From NCBI GenBank assembly GCA_024635885.1, contig JAGXIA010000090.1:1-33343 (forward strand): a DNA stretch of 33,343 bases. The letters are read 5' to 3'. A program made the translations under genes and the position numbers. Numbering within the stretch: the first letter of the stretch is position 1; every line of letters starts with the position of its first letter. A model generated the notes under the pieces. It had not been told where the DNA came from. It was given only the letters and a program-made list of their open reading frames with translations, and did not search any database. The stretch is from Helicobacteraceae bacterium. Its GTDB lineage: Bacteria > Campylobacterota > Campylobacteria > Campylobacterales > Sulfurimonadaceae. This document shows, piece by piece, positions 25,556 to 33,343 of the stretch.

Positions 25556-25561
25556 ATTATA
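25556..25561 (-). promoter_or_regulatory. Possible -10 box ahead of secE
   Basis: TATAAT on the minus strand, 24 bases before the secE start, between tRNA-Trp and secE. No good -35. It could supply a promoter for secE-nusG-rplKAJL; weak evidence alone. Confidence 0.35.
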
Positions 25562-25595
25562 AATAAAGCTCTAAAGCCGTACTTATAATAAATGG

Positions 25596-25671
25596 TGGCA
25601 GGCGTGGAGAGACTCGAACTCCCAGCACCCGGATTTGGAATCCGGTGCTCTACCATTGGAGCTACACGCCT
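25596..25671 (-). tRNA. tRNA-Trp (anticodon CCA)
   Basis: A full cloverleaf of 76 bases with encoded CCA. The acceptor stem aggcgtg/cacgcct is perfect, the anticodon loop reads TTCCAAA, and the T-loop is TTCGAGT. It is in the usual place between rpmG and secE. Its 5' end abuts the T-run of the rpmG terminator with no gap, leaving no room for its own promoter unless that lies within rpmG. Confidence 0.97.
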
Positions 25672-25697
25672 AAAAAAACTAACCCTAAGGTTAGTTT
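25672..25697 (-). terminator. Intrinsic terminator after rpmG
   Basis: aaactaacc-ttag-ggttagttt forms a perfect 9-pair stem followed by a T-run on the minus strand (seven T including those in the stem). It lies 10 bases past the rpmG stop. It is the cleanest intrinsic terminator in the window. Confidence 0.8.
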
Positions 25698-25706
25698 AAA
25701 GTCATA

Positions 25707-25859
25707 TTATAACTTCATTTCTTTGTGAACAGTATGCTCACGACAAAATTTACAATATTTCGTTACTGAAAATTTTTCAGTATGTGTTTTTTTATTTTTG
25801 CTAGTGTGATAGTTACGACGAGTACACTTCTCACATCCTAGATGTATTGTTTCACGCAT
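25707..25859 (-). CDS. rpmG: 50S ribosomal protein L33 (zinc-binding form)
   Basis: A 50-residue ribosomal protein, MRETIHLGCEKCTRRNYHTS at the N-terminus and KYCKFCREHTVHKE near the end. Two CxxC pairs indicate the zinc-containing form; in bacteria with zinc-independent duplicates the regulator Zur matters, but no second copy is seen here. It sits between tuf and tRNA-Trp, as in many genomes, and is followed by a strong terminator. Confidence 0.95.
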   Translation of the reverse strand: MRETIHLGCEKCTRRNYHTSKNKKTHTEKFSVTKYCKFCREHTVHKEMKL

Positions 25860-25904
25860 TTCTTAACCTTTTATATGATCAATGATAATTAGCACAAAGG
25901 CTAA

Positions 25905-27104
25905 TTATGCAAGAATCTCAGCTACAACACCAGCACCAACAGTTCTTCCACCCTCACGGATTGCGAACTTAGTACCTTTTTCCATAGCGATTGGATGAAT
26001 TAATTCAACAGTAATACTTACGTTATCACCTGGCATAACCATTTCAGTACCTTCTGGTAAAGTGATTGCACCTGTAACATCTGTTGTACGAACATAGAAT
26101 TGTGGACGATAGTTTGTGAAGAATGGAGTATGACGACCACCCTCATCTTTACTTAATACATAGATTTCAGCTGAAAACTTAGTATGAGGAGTAATAGTAC
26201 CTGGCTTACAAAGTACTTGACCACGCTCAACATCATCTTTAGCGATACCACGAACTAGAACACCACAGTTATCACCAGCAAGAGCTTCTGTCATTTCTTT
26301 ACGGAACATTTCAATACCAGTTACAGTTGTAGCTTGAGTATCTCTGATTCCAACGATTTGAATAGCTTCACCAATTTTAACAGTTCCACGCTCGATACGA
26401 CCTGTAACAACTGTTCCACGGCCAGAAATTGAAAAAACATCTTCAACAGGCATTAAGAAATCTTTGTCAGTCTCACGAACTGGTTCAGGAATAAACTCAT
26501 CAACAGTTTTCATTAGTTGTTGAACTTTAGCTGACCATGGCCCAAGATTACCAGTTTTAGCTTCAGCAAGTGCCATTGTTGCAGAACCTGCAGTAATTGG
26601 AGTATCATCACCTGGGAAATCATACATATCTAAAAGTTCACGAATTTCCATCTCAACTAGTTCAAGAAGTTCTTCATCGTCAACCATGTCTTCTTTATTC
26701 ATGAAAACAACCATGGCAGGAACACCAATTTGCTTAGATAAAAGAATATGCTCACGAGTTTGTGGCATTGGGCCATCTGCTGCAGAAACAACTAAAATAG
26801 CACCGTCCATTTGAGCAGCACCAGTAATCATGTTCTTAACATAATCCGCGTGACCTGGACAGTCTACGTGTGCATAGTGACGAGCATCTGTTTCGTACTC
26901 AACATGTGAAGTAGCGATAGTAATACCACGCTCTCTTTCTTCAGGTGCATTATCGATTGCATCGTAATCCATAAGTGCTGCACCGTTAGTTACTGCTAGT
27001 ACTGCAGTAATTGCTGCTGTTAATGTTGTCTTACCATGATCTACGTGACCAATAGTACCTATGTTTACATGCGGTTTATTACGCTCAAACTTTTCTTTTG
27101 CCAT
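25905..27104 (-). CDS. tuf: Elongation factor Tu
   Basis: EF-Tu delivers aminoacyl-tRNA to the ribosome. The 399-residue protein is complete, with GHVDHGKTTLTAA (G1), DCPGHADY (G3) and NKEDMVDDEELLELVEME (G4), the last in the form usual for epsilonproteobacteria. The ATG at 27104 has CGGAGG upstream. It stands directly behind four tRNA genes in the thr-tyr-gly-thr-tuf order known from the E. coli tufB operon. Confidence 0.98.
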   Translation of the reverse strand: MAKEKFERNKPHVNIGTIGHVDHGKTTLTAAITAVLAVTNGAALMDYDAIDNAPEERERGITIATSHVEYETDARHYAHVDCPGHADYVKNMITGAAQMDGAILVVSAADGPMPQTREHILLSKQIGVPAMVVFMNKEDMVDDEELLELVEMEIRELLDMYDFPGDDTPITAGSATMALAEAKTGNLGPWSAKVQQLMKTVDEFIPEPVRETDKDFLMPVEDVFSISGRGTVVTGRIERGTVKIGEAIQIVGIRDTQATTVTGIEMFRKEMTEALAGDNCGVLVRGIAKDDVERGQVLCKPGTITPHTKFSAEIYVLSKDEGGRHTPFFTNYRPQFYVRTTDVTGAITLPEGTEMVMPGDNVSITVELIHPIAMEKGTKFAIREGGRTVGAGVVAEILA

Positions 27105-27139
27105 AGTGTCCTCCGACTTTTTTTATGAATTGAAACGGG

Positions 27140-27145
27140 ATTGTA
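27140..27145 (-). promoter_or_regulatory. Possible internal -10 box for tuf
   Basis: TACAAT on the minus strand, 36 bases before tuf and preceded by a T/G-rich stretch, as in epsilonproteobacterial promoters. It could give tuf extra transcription beyond that from the tRNA promoter. No -35 match. Confidence 0.35.
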
Positions 27146-27203
27146 CCCAAAAATCATTCAATTATTGCTTAATCATACGAATAAATTAAATATATATACT
27201 TGA

Positions 27204-27278
<75 letters not shown>

Positions 27279-27415
27279 ATACAGATGTATATATGACAAA
27301 CAATAATTGAATAATTCTTTTTCTTAATATTAGTAATTGGTGTGTAGATATATATAAATATATATAGTTGTATGAAGTAGATAAAAAATTGTACTTCAGC
27401 TTCCAAAATATTCAA

Positions 27416-27492
27416 TGGAGCGGGTGAAGGGACTCGAACCCTCGACCCTCAGCTTGGAAGGCTGACGCTCTAGCCAACTGAGCTACGCCCGC
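27416..27492 (-). tRNA. tRNA-Gly (anticodon TCC)
   Basis: A 77-base cloverleaf with encoded CCA; the anticodon loop is CTTCCAA and the T-loop TTCGAGT. The acceptor stem gcgggcg/cacccgc has a C-A mismatch at pair 6-67. The 137-base AT-rich spacer to the next tRNA holds a small hairpin gaagta/tacttc (about 27374-27397) and no gene. Confidence 0.96.
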
Positions 27493-27505
27493 ATGTGCCA
27501 TTGAA

Positions 27506-27590
27506 TGGTGGTGAGAAGAGGAGTCGAACCTCTGAACCCGTAGGGAGCGGATTTACAGTCCGCCGTCGTTGGCCACTTGACTATCTCACC
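27506..27590 (-). tRNA. tRNA-Tyr (anticodon GTA)
   Basis: An 85-base class II tRNA with a long variable arm. The anticodon loop is CTGTAAA, the acceptor stem ggtgaga/tctcacc is perfect, and CCA is encoded. It is 13 bases upstream of tRNA-Gly. Confidence 0.96.
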
Positions 27591-27633
27591 ATTTATATTT
27601 GGTCTAACACTGTTTCTAATATTCAAATTTCAA

Positions 27634-27710
27634 TGGTGCCGACACGAGGATTTGAACCCCGGGCCTGCTGATTACAAATCAGCTGCTCTAGCCAACTGAG
27701 CTATGTCGGC
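27634..27710 (-). tRNA. tRNA-Thr (anticodon TGT)
   Basis: A 77-base cloverleaf with a perfect acceptor stem gccgaca/tgtcggc, anticodon loop TTTGTAA, T-loop TTCAAAT and encoded CCA. It is first in the tRNA-tuf transcript, about 10 bases from the predicted transcription start. Confidence 0.96.
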
Positions 27711-27727
27711 ATCGAAATTGAGCCAGA

Positions 27728-27756
27728 ATTATAGTCGATTATATTTTCTATGTCAA
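27728..27756 (-). promoter_or_regulatory. Consensus sigma-70 promoter of the tRNA-tuf operon
   Basis: On the minus strand, TTGACA (27756-27751) and TATAAT (27733-27728) are both perfect and separated by the optimal 17 bases. Transcription would start near 27721, just before tRNA-Thr(TGT). A full-consensus -35 is exceptional in this phylum, and fits a stable-RNA promoter. Confidence 0.88.
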
Positions 27757-27765
27757 GTGTATTTT

Positions 27766-29688
27766 CTAGAAATTTATAATTTCCCCATCTTTAACTATTT
27801 TAGGCTTCCATTTAGCGCAATATTCGCCTATTTCCTTAATTATTTCTTCTATAAATGATGGCTTTATATGATTTATATATAGATTAACATCATCTCTTTT
27901 TAAACTTTCAAGCATATATGCAAGTAGTTTAGGTGTTAGGTGCTTACTCTCTTTTGCAAGCAGTTCCATATGTGAAGGAAAGGAACACTCTAATACAATT
28001 GATTTTATTGACTTATCATTATTGACAATATTGAGTGTATTCTCTAATGAGTAGGTATCAGCCGTTATTAGAACTGCAGAATTTCCTTTTTTATACACAT
28101 ACCCGCAACTTGCAACTGTATGATCAGTTTTAAAAGCTCTTATTGATTCATTTGCAGATAATGTATATTCTTTATCAAGTTCAATTTCTCTGTAATTTAT
28201 ACACATGCCATTCATATTAGAAAGCGGTATTTTAGAAAAATCGGGCCAAATCAGATCATTTAGAAAATGTTTTTGTATCGCGTGTATAGTTGCTGGAAGT
28301 CCACATATATTTATTGTTTTATCGATGGATGCATAATAGTTGTCTATTATGTATGCAATATCAGATATATGATCCAGATGGGAATGTGTTATCCATATGT
28401 TTTCAATTTTTGCTGATTCTTCTTCCATAGCTACTAAAAGATTTCCGGCATCTATTACATTTTCTTTGTTCAGATAAAAAGAACTTGTACCAAAGCCTTT
28501 GGCTTTTGTTCCATATGCTCCCAAAGCAATTATTTTATTGCCTGTTTCTTCTTCTTTATTTTGGGAATCTATATAATCGTCTTTGAAAGTATCTCTTATT
28601 TCAAAAAACTTATCTAAGTTTTCAAAAAACATATCTACAAGAGTAGGATCAAAATGCTCACCCCGTTCTTCTCTAAAAAGTTTCAGTATTTTTTCATCGT
28701 CCCAGGCTTTTTTATAAACTCGATCGCTTCCTAGAGCATCAAAAACATCTGCGATTGCCGTTATTCTTCCATATATATGAATATCTTCACCGCTTTTACC
28801 CTGAGGGTATCCTTTTCCGTTGTATTTTTCATGATGCTCATAAGCTACTATTGAAGCAGCTTTTAAGAGTGGTCGTTCAGAATTATTTGTCATGTTGTAA
28901 CCTAATTCAGCATGCGTATCCATTATTTTTCTTTCTTGGTCATTAAATCTGCCCGGCTTATTTAAAATAGCATCAGGGATGGCTACCTTTCCTATGTCAT
29001 GCATTGGACTTGCTTGTTTTAAGAGTTCTACTTGTTCTTTAGGCAAGCCGTAAGCTGTAGCAAGTATTTTGGAATACTCTGCAACTCTTTTAACATGGTT
29101 TCCAGTTTCTTTACTTCTACTTTCAGCAACTGCGCCCATAGTAAAAACTACTTCTCTCTGAGTATCTTCAATCTCTTGGGTTAATTTAGCTGAGGCAAGC
29201 GTTTCTGCAGCATATGTACTGGCTAACATTAACCTTTGCATATCTCTGTTATCAAAAACACCTTTTTCATTTCTGCTGTTTATTGCCTGAAAAGCACCGA
29301 TTATTTCAGCATCACTGTTATACATTGGGATAACCATCATGCTCTTCGTTTTATATCCGGTTATCTTATCTATCTCTGAGTTAAATCTATCATCTTTATA
29401 TACATCATCAATCATAATTTTTTGAGAGTTTTTTATAGCAGTTCCAACAATTCCGGAATCAATTGGAATTTCTATAGGTTCCATACCATGAGCAACTTTA
29501 GTCCAAATCTTCTTCTTGTCATCACTTACAACCCATACAGTACATCTGTCAGCGCGTGTAAGTGCTCGGCCCATGTCAGCAAGAACTATAAGAATTTCAT
29601 CATGTTTTCTAAGTGACGTTACTTCTGTTAAATATGTAAATATTAATTCTAGTATCTCATTTGCGTCTAAATTTCTGGCATACTTCAT
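27766..29688 (-). CDS. GAF + HD-GYP + class II cyclic-nucleotide phosphodiesterase fusion
   Basis: A 640-residue soluble protein with three parts. Residues about 30-165 form a GAF sensory domain. Residues about 180-350 form an HD-GYP domain with the HD pair at 230-231 (PMHDIGKVAIPDAIL), HH at 285-286 and GYP at 293-295; this family cleaves c-di-GMP. From about 385 to the end is a metallo-beta-lactamase-fold domain with HxHLDH at 435-440, His523, Asp544 and ECSFPSHM...HLTP (His583), the pattern of class II cAMP phosphodiesterases (yeast PDE1 type). Metal ligands of both enzymes look intact. It starts 18 bases after the adenylate cyclase gene, so it would degrade the cyclase product. Substrates are inferred from family. 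Confidence 0.85.
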   Translation of the reverse strand: MKYARNLDANEILELIFTYLTEVTSLRKHDEILIVLADMGRALTRADRCTVWVVSDDKKKIWTKVAHGMEPIEIPIDSGIVGTAIKNSQKIMIDDVYKDDRFNSEIDKITGYKTKSMMVIPMYNSDAEIIGAFQAINSRNEKGVFDNRDMQRLMLASTYAAETLASAKLTQEIEDTQREVVFTMGAVAESRSKETGNHVKRVAEYSKILATAYGLPKEQVELLKQASPMHDIGKVAIPDAILNKPGRFNDQERKIMDTHAELGYNMTNNSERPLLKAASIVAYEHHEKYNGKGYPQGKSGEDIHIYGRITAIADVFDALGSDRVYKKAWDDEKILKLFREERGEHFDPTLVDMFFENLDKFFEIRDTFKDDYIDSQNKEEETGNKIIALGAYGTKAKGFGTSSFYLNKENVIDAGNLLVAMEEESAKIENIWITHSHLDHISDIAYIIDNYYASIDKTINICGLPATIHAIQKHFLNDLIWPDFSKIPLSNMNGMCINYREIELDKEYTLSANESIRAFKTDHTVASCGYVYKKGNSAVLITADTYSLENTLNIVNNDKSIKSIVLECSFPSHMELLAKESKHLTPKLLAYMLESLKRDDVNLYINHIKPSFIEEIIKEIGEYCAKWKPKIVKDGEIINF

Positions 29689-29706
29689 CTTTTATACAAT
29701 CTCCCT

Positions 29707-31752
29707 TTACTTAGTAGTCATTTTATGAACACCCCAGGGGTGTTTTTCTTTTATAAGTTCTAAAAAATGTTTTGATGGATTATCATCATAATTTTTCACT
29801 AGCGCAGTAAACATTATTTGGGCCTGTGTAAAATCACCGCTTATGTAAACTTCTAAGGCTTCATCATAAAGCTTTTTAATCTCTTTAGACTTTTCGTCTG
29901 ATGGCATCAGTTCATAGAGCAATACAGCTTTATCTTTACCTTTGACTATTACAGGTTCAATTTTTCTATATACAAAATCTTTTGTAAGTTTTGCTACTGT
30001 AAATTCCGTTATTAGAATATTTACTCCGTAGTTTTTAGTTAAGCCTTCTACACGTGAGGAGAGGTTAACTCCATCCCCGATTACCGTATAGTTAAACCTT
30101 GTCTCTGAGCCCATATTTCCAACAACTACTTCCGCCGTATTCAGCCCTATACCGATTCTAATAGGAGCAATTCCCTCTGCAGCCAGCTGACTATTCAATT
30201 TATCTAATCTGGCAATCATTTCCAAGGCTGTATCGCATCCTACATTTGCATGTTCTTTAACATCTACAGGTGCGTTAAAAAATGCCATTACTGCGTCGCC
30301 TATATATTTGTCTAACATTCCGCCATGCTCTAATACAGAATTTGTCATTGGGGTGAAATATCTGTTTAAGAGATTAATCAGACTAACCGGATCCATGGAT
30401 TCAGAGATTGTTGTAAAACCTCTAATATCACTAAAAAGAATCGTTAACTCTTTTTTCTCTCCGCCAAGAGCAAGAGCTTCGGGGTTTTGTATAAGCTGGT
30501 CAAGTAAATCTGCTGAGAGGTAACTTGAAAAGGCATCTCTCATAAAACGCCCCCCTTTTTCTTGAATGCTAAACGCAAGTGCTTCAACAGCAGTAATGCT
30601 TAGTATAAGAGAAACAAGAGGATAAAACAAATCTATATAAATCATATCTGCAACAAAAAGATATCGTATAAAGGCGTATATCAGCAAATAAACAATTATA
30701 TTTAAAACTGTTCTGTGTAAAATTTTCTTAAACAGTAAAACCAAAATAAATGGTAAAAACACCATGAATACTATCAAGACTTCGCTAATATGTTTAGGCT
30801 CGACTATAAGATGGTTTTCAAGTAAATTTGAAATAAAAGTATAATGAAGTAAGGCTCCGGGGATTGAACCCATAGGAGTGCTTACAACATCGCCGGCACC
30901 AACTTCTGTAATGCCCAAAATAACAATTTTACCTTTAAAGAATTCCGCTTTTATTTTTTGCTGTGCAAGATCCAAAAACGAGACTATCTTATACTGCTCA
31001 GGTTTGTAAAAATTAAGTCTTATAAAACCTTTGTCATTAATACCGATTAGTTTATCGTTTATTTCCACATGCCGAGCATCCACTCTTTTCACATCACTGT
31101 CAAACTTAAGTCTTAAACCTTGAATGGCTAGGGAAGGATATAAAAGATTTTGAAAGTACATAGAAACAGGGTAAAAACGAAGTAAGTGGTCGCTCTGTGA
31201 AAGTGTTGAAAAACTTCCGCTAAGACTACAAGATTTTAAAATCGGTAATATATTCATCTCTGCATATGGGGCTGATATGAAAGATGGATTTTTATGCTCT
31301 TGAACTTGCGACTGGAGCAAATCCAAAGAAGAATCACTTAATGCCTCAAGCTCTGAATCAGTTATGGTTTGTGTGGAGTTATGTCTAAGAAAAAAGCCGC
31401 AGACGCTACTGTTTAAACCAGATATCGATTCGGCCAAGGCATTGTCTTCTTCCTCACTTGTCGGCTCTGAAAAAATCATATCCATTAAAACAACATCAGC
31501 CAGAGCTAAACCATCAATCCCTTTTGCTAAAATTTCTCTGTTCCATGGCCATCTGCCATATACGTTAACACTTGGTTCATCAACAGCAACAAAAACCACC
31601 TCTTTACTTGGTGTTTTATCTTGAAGTGCAAAATTTATATCATTAAAACGAAAAGAAAAACTTTCAAAGGGTTCAACTTTGTATATCTCTAATACAAGAG
31701 TTATCACCAATATAGGTATAAGCAGACCAATGTATAAAAGTTTTTCTTTCAT
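29707..31752 (-). CDS. CHASE2-domain class III adenylate cyclase
   Basis: A 681-residue membrane receptor cyclase. One N-terminal helix (about 5-22) leads to an extracytoplasmic CHASE2 sensor (about 30-315), then three transmembrane helices (about 325-395) and the cytoplasmic class III cyclase domain (about 433-600). Metal-binding Asp442 (FSDIRGFT) and Asp486 (DKYIGDAV), transition-state Asn563 and Arg567, and the substrate-selecting pair Lys482/Thr556 are present; Lys with Thr predicts ATP rather than GTP. A TPR-like tail (about 622-670) follows. It begins 5 bases after the FecR gene stop. CHASE2-cyclase beside FecR is a recurring pair in bacteria, with the FecR protein as a likely periplasmic partner. 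Confidence 0.9.
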   Translation of the reverse strand: MKEKLLYIGLLIPILVITLVLEIYKVEPFESFSFRFNDINFALQDKTPSKEVVFVAVDEPSVNVYGRWPWNREILAKGIDGLALADVVLMDMIFSEPTSEEEDNALAESISGLNSSVCGFFLRHNSTQTITDSELEALSDSSLDLLQSQVQEHKNPSFISAPYAEMNILPILKSCSLSGSFSTLSQSDHLLRFYPVSMYFQNLLYPSLAIQGLRLKFDSDVKRVDARHVEINDKLIGINDKGFIRLNFYKPEQYKIVSFLDLAQQKIKAEFFKGKIVILGITEVGAGDVVSTPMGSIPGALLHYTFISNLLENHLIVEPKHISEVLIVFMVFLPFILVLLFKKILHRTVLNIIVYLLIYAFIRYLFVADMIYIDLFYPLVSLILSITAVEALAFSIQEKGGRFMRDAFSSYLSADLLDQLIQNPEALALGGEKKELTILFSDIRGFTTISESMDPVSLINLLNRYFTPMTNSVLEHGGMLDKYIGDAVMAFFNAPVDVKEHANVGCDTALEMIARLDKLNSQLAAEGIAPIRIGIGLNTAEVVVGNMGSETRFNYTVIGDGVNLSSRVEGLTKNYGVNILITEFTVAKLTKDFVYRKIEPVIVKGKDKAVLLYELMPSDEKSKEIKKLYDEALEVYISGDFTQAQIMFTALVKNYDDNPSKHFLELIKEKHPWGVHKMTTK
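31062..31073 (+). repeat. Uptake-sequence-like word TTTCCACATGCC, copy 9
   Basis: Exact match on the plus strand inside the cyclase gene, antisense to it, read as part of Arg-His-Val-Glu-Ile at residues 227-231 of the variable CHASE2 sensor. It ends a 17-kb stretch without copies. Confidence 0.75.
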
Positions 31753-31757
31753 ACCTT

Positions 31758-32459
31758 TTACTTCATTGCATTAATTAATTTTTCAAAACGTTCAAACTCT
31801 GCCTCGTCTTCTTTACTCCAGGCATCTTCATTTACTTTTTGACCATTAAATGAAACACGGTTTCCTGCTTCTAAATCAAACTCTTTTGTTGACTCTGCTA
31901 CAGCATATTTATTTTGTTCATTTTTATACTTTTCAAACTCTGATTGCTGGTCTGAAACATAGTTGTTAAACTCTTCTTGCACTTTTTTTCTATAAAGTTC
32001 AAACTCTTCTTTTATGCTTTTTATTCCGATGAGACCTTCTTTGAGTGTAACGGAAGCATTTTCAGTAGCATTGACAACAAAAGTTGTACCCTTAATGCCA
32101 ATAATAGCAAACGGTGTTTTAATTTTTAAAGAATTTTTTGCATCTCTGGATGTTATTTTATAAAATATCTTCCCATCTTGCTGTTCAATAAAATTATCAG
32201 AACTAAAGTGCACACTTGAACTTGCATCTAAAACGACAGATGAACCATCACGCAGTTTTATAAGCACCGAAGCTTTTTTAGCGGTAGTTATCAAATCACC
32301 CGCTTTAATTTCAAGCCCAGATACAACTTTACTTTTTTTAATAGAACCCTCATTCTTGACTTTTACGTTCCCTTCTAACTTTTCAACACTTCCAAGAACT
32401 GTATTGGCATTGGCGAAGGTAAAAAAAGCCATTAAAACAGATAATAAAAATACTCTCAT
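31758..32459 (-). CDS. Periplasmic FecR-domain protein
   Basis: A 233-residue protein from ATG 32459 (MRVFLLSVLMAFFTFANA, a signal peptide cleaved near residue 18). An ATG at 32471 would add four residues; the GGGG inside that extension is a passable ribosome site for the later start. Residues about 40-140 form a FecR fold: GDLITTAKKASVLIKLRDGS, then TPFAIIGIKGTTFVV, the typical signature. A charged coiled coil (about 148-190) and an acidic tail follow. Unlike FecR itself there is no anti-sigma domain or membrane helix. As first gene of the FecR-cyclase-phosphodiesterase operon it is a candidate ligand or structural partner for the CHASE2 sensor; that role is inferred from context. Confidence 0.85.
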   Translation of the reverse strand: MRVFLLSVLMAFFTFANANTVLGSVEKLEGNVKVKNEGSIKKSKVVSGLEIKAGDLITTAKKASVLIKLRDGSSVVLDASSSVHFSSDNFIEQQDGKIFYKITSRDAKNSLKIKTPFAIIGIKGTTFVVNATENASVTLKEGLIGIKSIKEEFELYRKKVQEEFNNYVSDQQSEFEKYKNEQNKYAVAESTKEFDLEAGNRVSFNGQKVNEDAWSKEDEAEFERFEKLINAMK

Positions 32460-32484
32460 AATCAACCCCATTTGTATATTTGTG

Positions 32485-32512
32485 TTGATTATATCATTAA
32501 TATTGGTACAAT
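32485..32512. promoter_or_regulatory. Overlapping divergent promoters for yaaA and the FecR operon
   Basis: Plus strand: TTGATT (32485-32490), 16 bases, TACAAT (32507-32512), pointing to yaaA. Minus strand: TATAAT (32493-32488) pointing to the FecR gene, without a clear -35. The boxes overlap, so the two directions may compete. Confidence 0.5.
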
Positions 32513-32551
32513 TAGATAAAAATTAACTCCGTATTTATAAAAGGGAAATAT

Positions 32552-33277
32552 ATGTTAAAAGTACTATTTTCACCATCTGAGGGAAAACAAAGTGGTGGTA
32601 ATGAGTCAAAAACAGAGTTACTCGGCTCAAATAAAGCAAGAGAAGAAATTTTAAATGAATACAACAACTTAATTAAAAATTCCAGTGAAGAAGAGATATG
32701 TAATCTTTTTGGATTTAAAAAGTACAGTGAATGTCAGCCATATATGAACGACATTTTTTCTTCACCTTTGATGGCTTCTATAGAGAGATATAAAGGAGTT
32801 GCCTATGATTACCTTGAATATAATTCGCTGGAGAAAAAAGTACAAGAGTATTTAAAAACGAACACCATCATCTTTTCTAACCTTTATGGCCCTATACTTG
32901 GCGGTGACGCGATTGCAAACTACAAAGTAAAGCAAGGGAACAATGTAGGAAATTTTATTCCGGACAAATTTTATAAAGACAGATTTACCTACCAACTCGA
33001 TTTGTATCTTAATAATGATGAGATTTTAGACCTTCGAGCAGGCTATTATGACAAGTTTTATAAAATTACAAAACCATACACTACTCTGAAATTTTTAAAG
33101 AATGGAAAAACTGTAAGTCACTGGGCAAAGGCTTATAGAGGCATTGTCTTAAGAGAAGTAGCGAAACATGACATAAACTCTTTAGATGAGTTTATGTCAT
33201 TGGAAATAGAAGGCTTAAGCGTTGAAGAGATACAAGTTACTAAAAATAAAAGAGAGATTATTTACAATATTGTTTAA
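32552..33277 (+). CDS. yaaA: YaaA family peroxide-stress protein
   Basis: YaaA (DUF328) lowers intracellular free iron and limits hydroxyl-radical damage to DNA and proteins during peroxide stress in E. coli. The 241-residue protein begins with the family hallmark MLKVLFSPSEGKQ and has the middle block IIFSNLYGPILGGDAIANYK and the C-terminal AKAYRGIVLREVAK. The ATG at 32552 has AAGGGAA upstream. It is divergent from the FecR operon, and its stop overlaps a convergent gene by 4 bases. The family assignment is from recall of these motifs; the iron role is known only from E. coli. Confidence 0.88.
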   Translation: MLKVLFSPSEGKQSGGNESKTELLGSNKAREEILNEYNNLIKNSSEEEICNLFGFKKYSECQPYMNDIFSSPLMASIERYKGVAYDYLEYNSLEKKVQEYLKTNTIIFSNLYGPILGGDAIANYKVKQGNNVGNFIPDKFYKDRFTYQLDLYLNNDEILDLRAGYYDKFYKITKPYTTLKFLKNGKTVSHWAKAYRGIVLREVAKHDINSLDEFMSLEIEGLSVEEIQVTKNKREIIYNIV

Positions 33278-33343
33278 GCATCAATGAGTTGATGAGGCCT
33301 TATTACATTGTCATCAATCAGAGCTTTAATGAGTTTTTGTTTC
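33274..33343 (-). CDS. C-terminal tail of an unidentified protein
   Basis: A minus-strand frame enters from the right edge and ends at TAA (33274-33276). The 22 visible residues read KQKLIKALIDDNVIRPHQL and then IDA before the stop. They are too few to name a family. The frame is plausible because it is open, ends 4 bases into the convergent yaaA stop (as other convergent pairs here do), and has an ordinary composition. Confidence 0.45.
   Translation of the reverse strand, partial: KQKLIKALIDDNVIRPHQLIDA

Noticed and set aside
27279..27415. AT-rich spacer in the tRNA cluster as a gene or additional tRNA
   Set aside because: No cloverleaf and no open frame of note; only a small hairpin and TA-rich runs.

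Overview
The window is AT-rich chromosomal DNA from a member of the Campylobacterota (Epsilonproteobacteria), most like a free-living Sulfurimonas-type organism. The reasons are the gene order flgB-flgC-fliE-pbpB, a zinc-type L33, protein sequences of epsilonproteobacterial character, separate rather than fused rpoB and rpoC, and a rich second-messenger signalling cassette. The genus is inferred from recall, not from a search. No stretch over 300 bases lacks a gene.

Layout. 1-1853 (minus): priA, cut by the left edge within a few codons of its end. 1871-2851 (minus): two small pseudopilins. 3046-6083 (plus): flgB, flgC, fliE and a class B penicillin-binding protein behind a sigma-54-type promoter. 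6060-10086: panC, prfB, bpt (protein N-terminal leucyltransferase) and three small uncharacterised genes. 10182-13409 (minus): the str operon, transcribed rpsL-rpsG-fusA. 13616-27710 (minus): an information-processing block transcribed as tRNA-Thr(UGU), tRNA-Tyr, tRNA-Gly, tRNA-Thr(GGU), tuf, rpmG, tRNA-Trp, secE, nusG, rplK, rplA, rplJ, rplL, rpoB, rpoC. It is headed by a consensus TTGACA-N17-TATAAT promoter and broken by several hairpins. 27766-32459 (minus): a FecR-domain protein, a CHASE2 class III adenylate cyclase, and a GAF + HD-GYP + class II phosphodiesterase fusion, read in that order. 32552-33277 (plus): yaaA, then the tail of an unidentified minus-strand gene.

Two things stand out. 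First, a 12-base word, TTTCCACATGCC, or its 11-base core, occurs nine times in both orientations. It is read in three codon phases in unrelated genes and once as a tight inverted pair behind rpoC. This resembles the DNA uptake sequences of Neisseriaceae and Pasteurellaceae, and I know of none described in Campylobacterota. Three copies lie in priA and none in the 17 kb of rpo, ribosomal, tuf and signalling genes between 13.6 and 31 kb. Two pseudopilins sit next to priA. Second, the FecR/cyclase/phosphodiesterase operon encodes both predicted synthesis and predicted breakdown of cAMP, and adds a c-di-GMP-type HD-GYP domain to the breakdown enzyme.
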